A DNA stretch of 64,000 nucleotides from Maledivibacter halophilus (GTDB lineage: Bacteria; Bacillota; Clostridia; Peptostreptococcales; Caminicellaceae). The translations under genes were made by a program, and so were the position numbers. The notes below the pieces were generated by a model. It saw only the letters and a list, made by a program, of their open reading frames with translations, was not told the DNA's origin and did not search any database. Below are positions 34,881 through 44,908 of this stretch, piece after piece. Location of the stretch: contig NZ_FUZT01000005.1 in assembly GCF_900167445.1 (NCBI RefSeq), positions 112,439 through 176,438 of the forward strand, written 5' to 3'. Every line of letters starts with the position of its first letter. Position 1 is the stretch's first letter.

Positions 34881-35321
34881 TTAATGTGTATAAAGGGTTG
34901 ATGGTAATTCATTGCCCTCTTTATCTATTCCTATAGGTTCTTGAATAGATACTTCGTTTTTGATTTTTTTACCAGCTCTTATTGTCATTAATATTTCATT
35001 TTCTATACACCTAGCAGCATAAGTAGCTAGTCTTGTACCCTTATCTGCATCAAAGGTAGTTATTGCCTTTATCAGACCAATTGTACCAATAGATATTAGA
35101 TCGTCAACATTATAACCTGTATTATGGTATTTTTTTACTACATGGGCAACTAGCCTTAAATTTTTTTCAATCAGTATATTTTTAGCTTTTTCATCTCCCC
35201 TAGAATACAATGATATATATTTTTTTTCTTCATCGGGGCTAAGCGGCTTAGGAAATGAAGTATTATTCGTTACAAATGCTGATAAAAGAAATAAAGGAAG
35301 TGATAAAAAAGTTAACCACAT
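34881..35321 (-). CDS. sigK: Sigma-K, N-terminal half, interrupted
   Basis: The hydrophobic pro-sequence [20 protein letters not shown] is that of pro-sigma-K, which SpoIVFB cleaves. Region 2 follows with [33 protein letters not shown] and [17 protein letters not shown], then the start of region 3 ([16 protein letters not shown]). After residue 139 the frame changes to PSTLYTH and stops; about 90 residues with region 4 are missing. A serine recombinase gene abuts the break. This matches sigK genes split by a skin element, where excision restores the late mother-cell sigma factor. The other half is not in this window. Confidence 0.88.
   Translation of the reverse strand: MWLTFLSLPLFLLSAFVTNNTSFPKPLSPDEEKKYISLYSRGDEKAKNILIEKNLRLVAHVVKKYHNTGYNVDDLISIGTIGLIKAITTFDADKGTRLATYAARCIENEILMTIRAGKKIKNEVSIQEPIGIDKEGNELPSTLYTH
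34895..34912. other. Predicted skin-element junction (att-like site) in sigK
   Basis: The sigK frame departs from the family after codon 139 (GGC-AAT-GAA-TTA), so the recombination point should lie close to 34900-34912. The exact crossover needs the other half of sigK. Confidence 0.5.
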
Positions 35322-35413
35322 ACGGCTGCCACCTCCATATTTTTGGTCACTATAAATTATATGTTTTGAGTTTGCCTTTTGTGCATGTCTTGAATTTATT
35401 TTTTATATTGTTT

Positions 35414-37108
35414 TCACATTCCCATATCTAGCATTCTCTCAGCAATATCTTTAAACAGAGGAGTGGCTATTCTTCCTCCACTTCCTTTATCTTCAACAAT
35501 TATTGTTACTACATATTCAGATTTTTCACCTAAAAAGAAACCAGTAAACCATGCATGAACAGTCTCACCATTTTTCCCAACAGCTTCTGCTGAGCCTGTT
35601 TTACCATAACTCTCTACTCCTTTTATATTAGCTCTTTTTCCTGTACCACTTTCCACAACCTTTTTCATCATTCTCTTTATTTTATTGGATGTATCACTGG
35701 AAATAACTCTTTCAATTTTTCTATTATCATAATCAATCAAAGTTTTATTATTATCATCTACTAATCTATCTACAAGTCTTACACCAACATCTATACCATC
35801 ATTTGCAATTACGTTTGTAAATCTTGCAACCTGAAGAGGTGTTACCTGGACTGTCCCTTGTCCAATTGCTATATTCCCTATACCTGGACCCTTAACATAA
35901 TCATCAGATGGTAAAATGCCCTTCGTTTCCTCTTTAAGCATTATTCCCGTTTTTTCTCCAATTCCAAATTTTTTAGCAGTTTCAAGAAGTTTTTCTCCTC
36001 CTAAAGTCTGTGTTGCCTGTATAAATGCGGAATTACATGATAATGAAAAAGCATCTTCAAAGGTCAGCTCTCCATGTCCACCCCTTTCGTAGCTGTTGCA
36101 TTTAATCATATTTACACCTAACATTTCATATCCATTGCAAACTAGTTTATCATTTAAATCAATAACATCATTCTCCAATAAAGCTGCAGTAACAACTACT
36201 TTAAAAACTGAACCGGGAGGATATGAAATCTGAACAGCTTTATTGAACAATTCCTTTTCATTACTATTTAAATGAGCTCCTACATCGTTTTGATTATAGT
36301 TTGGTCTACTTGTCATTGCTAAAATTTTCCCTGATTTACTATCTAAAACAACTATACTTCCCAAGTATTTATTTTTATCCAGTTCATCTTCACATATTTT
36401 TTGTATATCAATATCTAATGTAGTGATAATATTCTTTTTAAGTTTTTCTTTTTCTTCCATAACAATATAACCAAAGCCGGGTATAATTCTATTTTGGGCA
36501 TCAAGTATAGCACCTACTCTTTTCTCTCTATTTTCCCCAAGCTCTTTATTAAATGATTTTTCAAGTCCTGAAACACCAGTGTTTTTAGATTTATTTATAT
36601 ATCCCACTACATGGGATGCCAATCCTTTTTCATCATATCTTTCAAAACGTTCTACAGAGGCTGCTCCTTTATTTCTTAGAATTTCCATTATCAACTCTTC
36701 ATTATAATTTTCAATAGGAAGTTCAACCCTATTTCCCTTTGACATAATACCAATGATTTCATTTTTCCCTATATTGGTTAACTCCTGTATAACATCGATA
36801 CTATGACTATCCAGACTAATTCCAGGTTCTAATATTAAATATTTTTTTTTAGTCATATTAGTTAATAATTTTCTGTTTCTGTCATAAATCCTTCCCCTAT
36901 CCGCTATAGTTTCTATTACTTTAAACCATTGCTCAAAGGCCCTTTTACTATAATCTTGGCCTTTAATAATCTGTATATAAAATAATCGTACAATTAATAG
37001 GCATAAAACAAAGGACACAGTAATAAAAATAGTAAAAATTCTTTTCTTCCTTACACAGGTGTATTTATTTTTCCTTGTACTTACATTTTCCTTTTCGTTT
37101 TTATCCAT
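35414..37108 (-). CDS. Class B penicillin-binding protein (PbpI/FtsI-like transpeptidase)
   Basis: The 564-residue protein has a membrane anchor at about 23-41 and an N-terminal dimerisation domain with ADRGRIYDRN at 69-78. The transpeptidase has the active-site S300-V-F-K303 in YPPGSVFKVV, S357-C-N359 and K503-T-G505 in YGKTGSAE. It crosslinks peptidoglycan at the outer face of the membrane. It lies 59 nt after udk, the place of pbpI in Bacillus subtilis, and next to sigK. A role in sporulation or elongation is inferred from context. Confidence 0.88.
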   Translation of the reverse strand: MDKNEKENVSTRKNKYTCVRKKRIFTIFITVSFVLCLLIVRLFYIQIIKGQDYSKRAFEQWFKVIETIADRGRIYDRNRKLLTNMTKKKYLILEPGISLDSHSIDVIQELTNIGKNEIIGIMSKGNRVELPIENYNEELIMEILRNKGAASVERFERYDEKGLASHVVGYINKSKNTGVSGLEKSFNKELGENREKRVGAILDAQNRIIPGFGYIVMEEKEKLKKNIITTLDIDIQKICEDELDKNKYLGSIVVLDSKSGKILAMTSRPNYNQNDVGAHLNSNEKELFNKAVQISYPPGSVFKVVVTAALLENDVIDLNDKLVCNGYEMLGVNMIKCNSYERGGHGELTFEDAFSLSCNSAFIQATQTLGGEKLLETAKKFGIGEKTGIMLKEETKGILPSDDYVKGPGIGNIAIGQGTVQVTPLQVARFTNVIANDGIDVGVRLVDRLVDDNNKTLIDYDNRKIERVISSDTSNKIKRMMKKVVESGTGKRANIKGVESYGKTGSAEAVGKNGETVHAWFTGFFLGEKSEYVVTIIVEDKGSGGRIATPLFKDIAERMLDMGM

Positions 37109-37153
37109 AAAAAAACCTCCTATTAGGATACTCTAAGTATTGCCATATAGGAG
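37109..37153 (-). terminator. Attenuator-like hairpin before the PBP gene
   Basis: CTCCTAT (37117-37123) and ATAGGAG (37147-37153) enclose an inner stem ATACT/AGTAT. On the minus strand seven U follow directly before the PBP ATG. The 3' arm contains AGGAGG, so the hairpin both resembles a terminator and hides the ribosome-binding site. Confidence 0.5.
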
Positions 37154-37167
37154 AAGGGGTATACTTT

Positions 37168-37824
37168 TTATATATAAGAATTATTATTTTTCTGTTTTTC
37201 AGAAATTATAGCTTTTACCTTTGCTACTACTATATCAATTGCCACTTTATTATGCCCGCCTTCTGGTATAATTATATCAGCATATTTTTTGCTTGGTTCA
37301 ATAAACTGTTGATGAGCAGGTTTTACAGTTTTTAAATATTGAGTTATTACCGACTCTAAACTTCTATCTCTATCTGTTATATCTCTTAATATTCTTCTAA
37401 TAACCCTTACATCAGCATCAGTATCTACAAAAATTTTTATGTCCATTAAATCCCTTAATCTTTCATCCTCTAAAATCATTATTCCTTCTAATATTATAAT
37501 ATCTTTAGGAATCACTCTTATTGTTTTATCTCTTCTTATATGATTAGAAAAATCATATATTGGTTTTTCTATAGGTTTACAATCAAGTAAAATATTTAAA
37601 TGCTCAAGCAGCAAATCGGTATCAAATGCCAAAGGATGATCATAATTTGTTTTAGTTCTCTCTTCAAAAGATAAATGCTTTTGATCCTTATAGTATGAAT
37701 CCTGTTCAATAATACATATGTTTTTCTCAGACAGACTCTCATATATGGCCCTTGTAACTGTAGTTTTCCCAGAACCAGTCCCCCCTGTAATTCCAATCAG
37801 AATCGGCCTATTCAAATTAATCAT
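37168..37824 (-). CDS. udk: Uridine kinase
   Basis: The 218-residue kinase phosphorylates uridine and cytidine in pyrimidine salvage. Walker A is GGTGSGKT at 14-21, followed by QDSYYKD (nucleoside-binding Asp) and [26 protein letters not shown] forms the lid and [17 protein letters not shown] is near the end. It overlaps the trhP gene by 8 bp. Confidence 0.95.
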   Translation of the reverse strand: MINLNRPILIGITGGTGSGKTTVTRAIYESLSEKNICIIEQDSYYKDQKHLSFEERTKTNYDHPLAFDTDLLLEHLNILLDCKPIEKPIYDFSNHIRRDKTIRVIPKDIIILEGIMILEDERLRDLMDIKIFVDTDADVRVIRRILRDITDRDRSLESVITQYLKTVKPAHQQFIEPSKKYADIIIPEGGHNKVAIDIVVAKVKAIISEKQKNNNSYI

Positions 37825-39055
37825 CCTCCCTTTTCTTCCTCAATATATAATACTTATCTACAGGCCTATCCATTCTTATTTTTATCTTTTGTTGTGCATG
37901 GGGAGCCACATCTATTTCTTTATCTTTTTCATCTAGGATTATTTCAATATTCTGATTAAATCCTTCATAACTTGGACCTATTACTTCAATATTATCGCCC
38001 TTAAAAATCCTATTTCTTTGTTCAATTAGGGCCATACCAGTATTTTCATCATACTCAAGTACAATACCTATAAAATCATATTCCCTTATGTATGAGCTGG
38101 AAGCATATAATTGATCCTCTTCAGTTGGCTTATTTAAGTAAAAGCCTGTTGTAAATTTCCTGTGGCTTACTTTTTTAAGCTCTTCTAACCACTTAGAATC
38201 AAAATTATAGTTTTCAGGTGCTTTCATATATTCATCAATTGCCTTTCTGTATACCCTTACAGTATTGGCAACATAATATATACTTTTCATACGACCTTCA
38301 ATTTTCAAACTATTTATTCCGGAATTTATTACCTCAGGGATATGCTTTATCATACATAAATCCTTAGAATTAAAGAAATATGTCCCCTTTTCGTCTTCTA
38401 CAACGGGAATATATTCACCAGGTCTTTTTTCTTCAACAATATAATAATTCCATCTGCAGGGGTGAGCACATTCTCCCCTATTGGCATCCCTACCAGCCAT
38501 ATAATTACTTAATAAACATCTTCCTGAATAAGAAATACACATGGCACCATGGATAAAGCCTTCTAGTTCCAAATCATCTGGTACATTTTCCCGTATTTCT
38601 TTTATTTCTCCAAAGGATAATTCCCTAGCCATTACTATTCTTTTAACACCTTGCTCATACCAGAAATTAGCACTCATATAATTCGTATTATTGGCCTGAG
38701 TACTTAAATGTATTTCCAAATCCCCGGCATATTTTTTTACATACATAAGGGTTCCAGGATCAGAAAGTATTACTGCATCAATATTCAATTCACTTAGCTT
38801 TTTTAAGTATTCCGGCAATTCCTTTAAATCTTCGTTATGGGGAATAATATTTATTGTAACATATACCTTTTTTCCTCTTTCGTGGGCAAATTTTATTCCT
38901 TCTTCCATATCTTCTATTGAAAAATTCTTTGCACTGGCACGAAGTCCAAATATTTGTCCTCCAATATATACTGCATCAGCCCCATAAATACATGCAAATT
39001 TTAGTTTTTCTAAATCTCCAGCAGGAGCTAACAACTCAATTTTTCTATTCACCAT
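37817..39055 (-). CDS. trhP: U32-family tRNA hydroxylation protein (TrhP)
   Basis: The 412-residue protein has the U32 features [45 protein letters not shown] and [11 protein letters not shown], with Cys residues that ligate an iron-sulfur cluster. TrhP makes 5-hydroxyuridine at U34 of some tRNAs using prephenate. It sits between trmR, which methylates that product, and udk, as yrrN/yrrO do in Bacillus subtilis. It overlaps both neighbours, so the three genes are one transcript. Confidence 0.9.
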   Translation of the reverse strand: MVNRKIELLAPAGDLEKLKFACIYGADAVYIGGQIFGLRASAKNFSIEDMEEGIKFAHERGKKVYVTINIIPHNEDLKELPEYLKKLSELNIDAVILSDPGTLMYVKKYAGDLEIHLSTQANNTNYMSANFWYEQGVKRIVMARELSFGEIKEIRENVPDDLELEGFIHGAMCISYSGRCLLSNYMAGRDANRGECAHPCRWNYYIVEEKRPGEYIPVVEDEKGTYFFNSKDLCMIKHIPEVINSGINSLKIEGRMKSIYYVANTVRVYRKAIDEYMKAPENYNFDSKWLEELKKVSHRKFTTGFYLNKPTEEDQLYASSSYIREYDFIGIVLEYDENTGMALIEQRNRIFKGDNIEVIGPSYEGFNQNIEIILDEKDKEIDVAPHAQQKIKIRMDRPVDKYYILRKKREDD

Positions 39056-39707
39056 AATTCCCTCCTAATTTATATGTTAATGCAACACCGTCACCTATAG
39101 GTATAATACTTGTAGTAAGTCTAGGATGATTTGATATGTAATTTAAATATTTTCTCATTCTCTTAACTATTGTTATCTTTCTTCTTACTACATATTGGTT
39201 AGATGCAACCATTCCCTTATATAATACATTATCTGAAACAATAATTCCATTATCATTTAATCTATCTATACATGATAATAAAAATTTTTGATAATGTCCC
39301 TTAGCAGCATCTAAAAAAATCATATCAAATTTTCCTTCAATCTGTGGCAGTACTTCTCTTCCATCCCCTAATAAAATATCTATATTAGCCTTTTGTCCTG
39401 CTTTTTTAATATTATTCTTAGCAAGATTATACATATCTTCACTTTTTTCAATAGTTACTATTTTCCCTTCATTTCCCATGGCCCTAGAAAAAATTAAAGC
39501 TGAATATCCTATTGCTGTTCCCACCTCTAAAATGCTTTTAACCTTACTTATCTTTATTATCACATCCAAAAACTTTGCCACCTCAGGATGAACAATAGGA
39601 ATATTGTTATCCCTTGCAAATTCTTCCATTTCTTTTATTATACCTTTATTTTCAGGGAGCATATCCCTTATATATCCTTCAACTAATTTATCTACAATAT
39701 TACTCAA
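39045..39707 (-). CDS. trmR: tRNA 5-hydroxyuridine methyltransferase
   Basis: I place the start at TTG 39707, because AAAGGAG lies 8 nt upstream; the longer frame to 39728 would contain that site. The O-methyltransferase has motif I LEVGTAIGYSALIFSRA, an acidic residue in IVTIEKSE, and FDMIFLDAAKGHY. It converts 5-hydroxyuridine to 5-methoxyuridine at tRNA position 34, continuing the TrhP reaction encoded next. Confidence 0.88.
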   Translation of the reverse strand: MSNIVDKLVEGYIRDMLPENKGIIKEMEEFARDNNIPIVHPEVAKFLDVIIKISKVKSILEVGTAIGYSALIFSRAMGNEGKIVTIEKSEDMYNLAKNNIKKAGQKANIDILLGDGREVLPQIEGKFDMIFLDAAKGHYQKFLLSCIDRLNDNGIIVSDNVLYKGMVASNQYVVRRKITIVKRMRKYLNYISNHPRLTTSIIPIGDGVALTYKLGGNYGE

Positions 39708-39801
39708 TATAAACACTCCTTTATCCAAGACCTTTAATAACGCTTTTGTAGTTCTAAATTGTAAGTCCTAAATTTTCATGTATTACCTTTAGTATTATAA
39801 G

Positions 39802-39832
39802 CAAAATTAATACGTGGCTGCTACCACGTATT
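39802..39832 (-). terminator. Terminator of mltG
   Basis: AATACGTGG (39809-39817) pairs with CCACGTATT (39824-39832), followed leftward by AATTTTG. Confidence 0.75.
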
Positions 39833-39854
39833 AGTTTTTCCAAAATTTTAAAAA

Positions 39855-40898
39855 TTAATTATATCTATTCTTTGCCTTTAAGTGTTCATTATATGTTTTG
39901 CTAAATACATGGGAACCATCTCCCTTAGCCACAAAATATAAAAACTTGGTATCATCAGGAAATAGTGCGGCATATATTGAGGCCTTTCCAGGTGATGCTA
40001 TTGGCATAGGAGGAAGTCCTAAATTTTTATAGGTATTGTATGGTGAATTGATTTCCAAATCATCATAGGTTAATTGCTCTTTTCTTTCACCTAAGGCGTA
40101 TTGAACAGTTGCACAGGACTGAAGTAACATTTTATTCTTCAATCTATTATGAAATACACTTGAAATTATTGGCCTTTCCTCTTCTACCCTAGCTTCTCTT
40201 TCAATAATGGATGCCAAAACAATAACATCCTTTACACTCATATTCAGCTCTTTAGCCCTCTCATAATACTCTTTTTTAAAGATACTATCAAATCTGTTTA
40301 ACATCTTTAAAACTATTTCTTCTTCAGTTATATCATTTGTAACCTGATAAGTATCAGGAAAAAGAAAACCTTCTAATCTATTCTTGCCTTTAGGAATTCC
40401 CTTTAAAAAGTCAAAGTCAAAATCCCCATTACCTATAATATCCTGCAGCTTCTCTTTATTAAGATCAACATTTTTATTACCTGCAAGCCTTTCTATTATT
40501 TGTTTTACTTCAAAGCCCTCAGGTATTGTAATTTTTATGGATTCAACATAAATCTCACCTTTTACTAGCTTATCAGCTATTTCATCTAAATCCATTGCTT
40601 TGCTTAATTTATAATTTCCCGCTTTAAATTTCCCACCAATTTTTCTCTGTTTTGATATAAGCCTAAAATAAAACCCATTTCTAATAAGCTCGTTTTCCTT
40701 TAAAATATCAGCTATTTTAGCAGTAGAAGCTCCTTTAGGTATATTAATAATAATATTCTCAGAATTTGTCTTATCTACAGGTAATTTCAAGGAGTTATAG
40801 TATTGGTATCCTCCATATACACCGATTACCAAAAGGATAATTAATACTAGATTAATTTTTTTGATTATTTTTTTCGTTTTCTTCGTAGAGGTGTTCAT
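39855..40898 (-). CDS. mltG: Endolytic murein transglycosylase
   Basis: The ATG at 40898 has GGAGG 7 nt upstream and is preferred to the ATG at 40952. A membrane helix lies at about residues 15-35, then a LysM-like region (IPKGASTAKIADILKENELI). The YceG catalytic domain has the catalytic Glu in LASIIEREA, plus SSVFHNRL, LLQSCATVQYALG, SPYNTYKNLGLPPMPIASPG and FVAKGDGSHVFSKTYNEH. It cleaves nascent glycan strands and sets their length. Confidence 0.92.
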   Translation of the reverse strand: MNTSTKKTKKIIKKINLVLIILLVIGVYGGYQYYNSLKLPVDKTNSENIIINIPKGASTAKIADILKENELIRNGFYFRLISKQRKIGGKFKAGNYKLSKAMDLDEIADKLVKGEIYVESIKITIPEGFEVKQIIERLAGNKNVDLNKEKLQDIIGNGDFDFDFLKGIPKGKNRLEGFLFPDTYQVTNDITEEEIVLKMLNRFDSIFKKEYYERAKELNMSVKDVIVLASIIEREARVEEERPIISSVFHNRLKNKMLLQSCATVQYALGERKEQLTYDDLEINSPYNTYKNLGLPPMPIASPGKASIYAALFPDDTKFLYFVAKGDGSHVFSKTYNEHLKAKNRYN

Positions 40899-40988
40899 AA
40901 TATTTCCTCCAAGGTCTAAAATTATTCTTGAATTTCTTATATTATTATACATTTCACGTCAAAATTTTACAAGTTATTCTTTCTCATT

Positions 40989-41015
40989 TTAAAAAGAACC
41001 CAAAATATCAGGTTC
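40989..41015 (-). terminator. Terminator of the lysO genes
   Basis: GAACC (40996-41000) and GGTTC (41011-41015) form the stem, followed leftward by TTTTT. Confidence 0.6.
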
Positions 41016-41122
41016 TATAAACTCATAAAATAATCTAATGTATATATTAGAATCAAGATTAATACTTGTCTATTTATTTTAGCAATAAAACTTGCAAAAA
41101 AGCAGCCTCTTTATCATAAAGC

Positions 41123-41719
41123 TTAATTAAAACTAATTATCAAAGGTACTAGTATAGGTACAAGCATAGACAATACTACCCCCGAGAAAAAAGCTAATAT
41201 GGCTATGCTGCTATTTGTTGCCTTTGTAATAACAGGTAATAATGTATCCATAGAAGGTGCTCCAGCAGCAGCAATAGTTTCTATATGCCCTATTTTTTTT
41301 GCAATTATTGGTATAAGAATAAGAGCTATAACCTCCCTTGATACATTAGCTAAAAAAGCTATAGTACCAAGTTCAGCACTATATTTTGAAAGCTCAATTG
41401 CCGACAATGAATACCAGCCTAAGCCAGCTCCCACAGCCACAGATTCAAATAAAGAAAGTTTTAAAAAGAAACTTGCTAATACACTTCCAAATAATGTTCC
41501 TAGCACTACTGTAATTGGAATTAAAAGAATTTTTAGGCCATACTTTTTAATATTATTAAAAGTATCCTTATTCTTGCCAATATCAATTCCAACAAAAAAT
41601 AATAGCAAACATAAACCAAAATCAATTATAAAATCAATATTCTGAACCACCATTTCCGGAGCAATAAAGTACCCAAATACAATTCCAACAACTATAGATA
41701 TTAATATGTGTATAGTCAT
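41123..41719 (-). CDS. lysO: LysO-type lysine exporter, C-terminal subunit
   Basis: The 198-residue hydrophobic protein has the conserved blocks GLCLLLFFVGIDIG, GAGLGWYSLSAIEL, ANVSREVIAL and AAAGAPSMDTLLPVI of LysO (DUF340). In E. coli LysO is one polypeptide of about 300 residues; here and in other Clostridia it is split in two, with the N-terminal part encoded 2 nt upstream. It exports lysine and analogues such as thialysine. Confidence 0.85.
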   Translation of the reverse strand: MTIHILISIVVGIVFGYFIAPEMVVQNIDFIIDFGLCLLLFFVGIDIGKNKDTFNNIKKYGLKILLIPITVVLGTLFGSVLASFFLKLSLFESVAVGAGLGWYSLSAIELSKYSAELGTIAFLANVSREVIALILIPIIAKKIGHIETIAAAGAPSMDTLLPVITKATNSSIAILAFFSGVVLSMLVPILVPLIISFN

Positions 41720-41721
41720 AA

Positions 41722-42009
41722 CTACTTTACCTCCTCTTTAGAAAGTATGAAATTCGAAATCAATTTTACCCCCAATACACTAAACCCAATTGAAAAAATC
41801 GATATAATTATAGCACTAAATCCCAATTTATGAAAAGACGAAAGAACTTCTTTATTTATACCAATTTTAATACCCATAACAAATAGTAAAAACAATAAAC
41901 AGATATATTGAATAGTACTGATTTTACTAAATATTTTTTCAGAAACTAAATCCTTATAACCAAATAAAGCACCTAATAAAATGATCATAATATAAAGCAA
42001 TATTTTCAT
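41722..42009 (-). CDS. LysO-type lysine exporter, N-terminal subunit
   Basis: The 95-residue membrane protein has three helices and YICLLFLLFVMGIKIG, matching the N-terminal third of LysO. It ends in EEVK, and the second subunit starts 2 nt later, with the Shine-Dalgarno inside this gene's 3' end. The two should assemble into one carrier. Confidence 0.8.
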   Translation of the reverse strand: MKILLYIMIILLGALFGYKDLVSEKIFSKISTIQYICLLFLLFVMGIKIGINKEVLSSFHKLGFSAIIISIFSIGFSVLGVKLISNFILSKEEVK

Positions 42010-42136
42010 ATACCTAACTCCTTACAAAATTTATTTTGGTCTTTAAAAAATTTTATTTAAAAACTAATTTAGGATTACACTCAAATTATACTAAATTTTA
42101 AGCTTATTTAAAACCTAAACTGTTAATTTAAAGAAT

Positions 42137-42188
42137 AAAAAAAGCTGAAAGATTATTTCAAAGATTTAATAATCTTCCAGCTTTTTTT
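42137..42188 (-). terminator. Terminator of the RNase J gene
   Basis: A long stem, AAAAAAAGCTG-AAGATTATT against AATAATCTT-CAGCTTTTTTT, with one mismatch. Confidence 0.85.
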
Positions 42189-42194
42189 TATTTT

Positions 42195-43862
42195 TTAAAC
42201 TTCCATAATAATTGGTAATATCATCGGACGCCTTTTTGTTTTTTGGTATAAATAACCCTTTAGTACATCCTTTATTACAGATTTTAATGTAGCCCATTCT
42301 TTAACATTGTTACTCTCGCATTTTTTCAATCCTTCTCTTACAACTAGCTTCGCTCCATCGATTAAATCTTCTGATTCTCTAACATATACGAATCCTCTAG
42401 ATATAATATCCGGTCCTGCTATAACCTTTCCATCCTCTTTGGAAATAGTAACTACTACTACCATTAATCCATCTTCTGAAAGATGCTTCCTATCTCTTAA
42501 AACTATATTTCCAACATCTCCTACTCCCAGTCCATCAACTAATATATTTCCTGAATCTACTGTTCCTGCGATTCTTGCAGAATCATTTGACAATTCAATA
42601 ACCTTTCCATTATCTATTACAAATATATTATCTCTTGCCATACCTAATGATTCTGCCAATGAAGCATGCTGTCTTAAATGTCTATACTCACCATGAACAG
42701 GTATAAAATACTTAGGTTTTACTAAAGAATGAATCAGTTTTAACTCTTCCTGACACGCGTGTCCAGAAACATGTACATCAGCTAAGGATTCATAGATAAC
42801 ATCTGCTCCCTTTTCAAACAATAGATTAATCACATTTGACACCTTTATTTCATTTCCAGGGATTGGAGTAGCTGATATTATAACCTTATCTCCAGGTTGT
42901 ATTTCCATTTTTCTGTGTTCTGAAGACGCCATCCTAGATAAAGCAGACATTGGCTCTCCTTGACTTCCAGTTGTTATTACAACAATCTCATTGTCTGGAT
43001 ATTTGTTTAAATCACTGACATCAATAATCATATCCTTAGGAACATTTAAATATCCCAGTTCTATAGCTACATTTGCCACATTTACCATACTTCGCCCTGA
43101 AAAAGCAACTTTTCTATTAAAGGTTAATGCAGCATTAATAATTTGCTGTACCCTATGAACATTTGAAGCAAATGTAGCAACAATTATTCTCGATTCAACA
43201 TTTTTAAATATATTTTCGAAGGTTTCACCAACTGTTCTCTCAGACATTGTATATCCTGGTCTCTCAACATTTGTACTATCAGCCAGTAATGCTAAGACTC
43301 CCTCACTACCCAGCTGGGCAAATCTATGAAGATTCATAATATCTCCATCTATAGGAGTATAATCTATTTTAAAATCTCCAGTGTGAATTATTTTTCCTAA
43401 TGGGGTATCTATAGCTAAACTCACTGCATCCGGTATACTATGACTTGTCTTTATAAATTCAACTTTAAACCTTCCTAATTTTATAATATCACCGGGCTTA
43501 ACAATATTCATGTTTACATCACTAAGCATATTATGCTCTTTAAATTTATTTTCAACCAATCCCAAAGTTAGTTTTGTTCCATATATGGGAACATTAACTT
43601 TTTTTAGTACATAAGGCAATGCTCCAATATGATCTTCGTGTCCGTGGGTGAGCACTATTGCTTTAACCCTCTCCCTATTCTTTAATAAATAACTTATGTC
43701 AGGTATTACAACATCTATACCTAACATCTCATCCTCAGGAAAACTTAAACCACAATCAACAATTATTATTTCATTCTTATATTCAATCACGGTCATATTT
43801 TTCCCTATTTCATTTAATCCCCCCAGGGGAATTATCTTTAATTTTGCATCCTTTCTTTGCAC
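42195..43862 (-). CDS. rnjA: Ribonuclease J
   Basis: The 555-residue metallo-beta-lactamase/beta-CASP nuclease has LTHGHEDHIGALP (His73, His75, Asp77, His78), HSIPDAV and HTGDFKID. The beta-CASP His is in HVSGHACQEEL and PVHGEYRHL follows. It combines endonuclease and 5'-exonuclease activity in mRNA decay and rRNA maturation. It is a single gene with its own terminator. Confidence 0.95.
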   Translation of the reverse strand: MQRKDAKLKIIPLGGLNEIGKNMTVIEYKNEIIIVDCGLSFPEDEMLGIDVVIPDISYLLKNRERVKAIVLTHGHEDHIGALPYVLKKVNVPIYGTKLTLGLVENKFKEHNMLSDVNMNIVKPGDIIKLGRFKVEFIKTSHSIPDAVSLAIDTPLGKIIHTGDFKIDYTPIDGDIMNLHRFAQLGSEGVLALLADSTNVERPGYTMSERTVGETFENIFKNVESRIIVATFASNVHRVQQIINAALTFNRKVAFSGRSMVNVANVAIELGYLNVPKDMIIDVSDLNKYPDNEIVVITTGSQGEPMSALSRMASSEHRKMEIQPGDKVIISATPIPGNEIKVSNVINLLFEKGADVIYESLADVHVSGHACQEELKLIHSLVKPKYFIPVHGEYRHLRQHASLAESLGMARDNIFVIDNGKVIELSNDSARIAGTVDSGNILVDGLGVGDVGNIVLRDRKHLSEDGLMVVVVTISKEDGKVIAGPDIISRGFVYVRESEDLIDGAKLVVREGLKKCESNNVKEWATLKSVIKDVLKGYLYQKTKRRPMILPIIMEV

Positions 43863-44344
43863 ATTATCACTCTCCTAGTCTATCTTAAAAATAATCAACT
43901 TCAGGGTTTAATAAATTAGAAATAAAAATGTAAAAACATTCATTATTTACCTTGAAATTTATAATTATATTCACACCGAATATATTCATATCAAAATTGC
44001 ACAATTAAATTCATTATACTTTATGTCATATTATTTAGCAAGAAATAGACTCTTTTAAAAGTTTAAAATACAGTCTATTTCCTATATTAAAGCTAAATTA
44101 TGTATATGGGCTGTTCCTTTTTAAACTACACTAAAATTTATCAACTTAAACGAAAAGGTTATTTCTTTATAATTTTATTATGTACCTAATTACTTTTTTT
44201 CATAATATATAAAATAAAATATATTTCCCAAAATATTAATATATTATATGTATATGATTATCCTTCAAAAATGACATTATTTTTCCGTTGAATTCAAATA
44301 AGTTATCCATAATATTGTAACAAATAGGAATTTTAGCAAATAAA
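43863..44344. other. Gene-free AT-rich stretch upstream of RNase J
   Basis: No gene, RNA element or strong hairpin was recognised. It must hold the rnjA promoter. RNase J messages often have long leaders, so an unseen regulatory RNA is possible. Confidence 0.4.
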
Positions 44345-44378
44345 AATAAACCCTGCAACTGAAGCTACAGGGTTTATT
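44345..44378 (-). terminator. Terminator of fur
   Basis: AATAAACCCTG (44345-44355) pairs perfectly with CAGGGTTTATT (44368-44378). The fur stop codon lies in the 3' arm. Confidence 0.75.
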
Positions 44379-44808
44379 TACACTTAGAGCACACACCAAA
44401 GAATTTTACTTTATGATCCTTTATTTCAAAACCATAATTTTTTTCAATTTCTTCTTCTAAATGTTCTAATAAGTCAACCTCAACTTCTATCACTTCACCA
44501 CATTTCGTACATATAACATGATGGTGCTGATGGTCATCACTGTTAATATTTAGTTCATATCTTGCACATCCATCGTCAAAATTTATCTTGGTTATAATCT
44601 CTAAATCATCCAAGAGTTGTAAAGTTCTATATACTGTAGCAAGGCCAATTTCCGGGCAATCCTTTTTCACATAGTCATATACTTCCTCACTACATAAATG
44701 CTTTCCTTGATTTGATATTATTGTATTTAAAACTGCTCTTCTCTGGGGAGTAAGCTTGTAGCCCTTTTCCTTCAAAACATCCCTTAATTTATCAACAGAA
44801 TCTATCAT
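44374..44808 (-). CDS. fur: Fur-family metal-dependent regulator
   Basis: The start at 44808 has GAGAGG upstream; an ATG at 44862 would add 18 unlikely residues. The 144-residue protein has the winged helix (LTPQRRAVLNTIISNQGKHLCSEEVYDYV and IGLATVYRTLQLLDDLEII). The regulatory metal site is DDHQHHHVIC, and structural Cys pairs are CTKCGE and CSKCK. A Fur-type site lies upstream of the preceding small gene, which suggests feedback control. PerR or Zur identity cannot be fully excluded. Confidence 0.88.
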   Translation of the reverse strand: MIDSVDKLRDVLKEKGYKLTPQRRAVLNTIISNQGKHLCSEEVYDYVKKDCPEIGLATVYRTLQLLDDLEIITKINFDDGCARYELNINSDDHQHHHVICTKCGEVIEVEVDLLEHLEEEIEKNYGFEIKDHKVKFFGVCSKCK

Positions 44809-44908
44809 TGTATAACCTCTCTTATCAATTAATAATATCCTGATAATTATAAGTGTAACCATTTAATAATCAATTGTCAATAATAATATGAAATTATCAG
44901 ACTATACC

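Noticed and set aside
1..34912. A prophage as the body of the skin-like element
   Set aside because: No terminase, portal, capsid, tail, holin or lysin genes were found; only the recombinase is phage-like.
39708..39728. Longer start for trmR at 39728
   Set aside because: The TTG at 39728 has no ribosome-binding site and the extension itself contains the AAAGGAG that fits the TTG at 39707.
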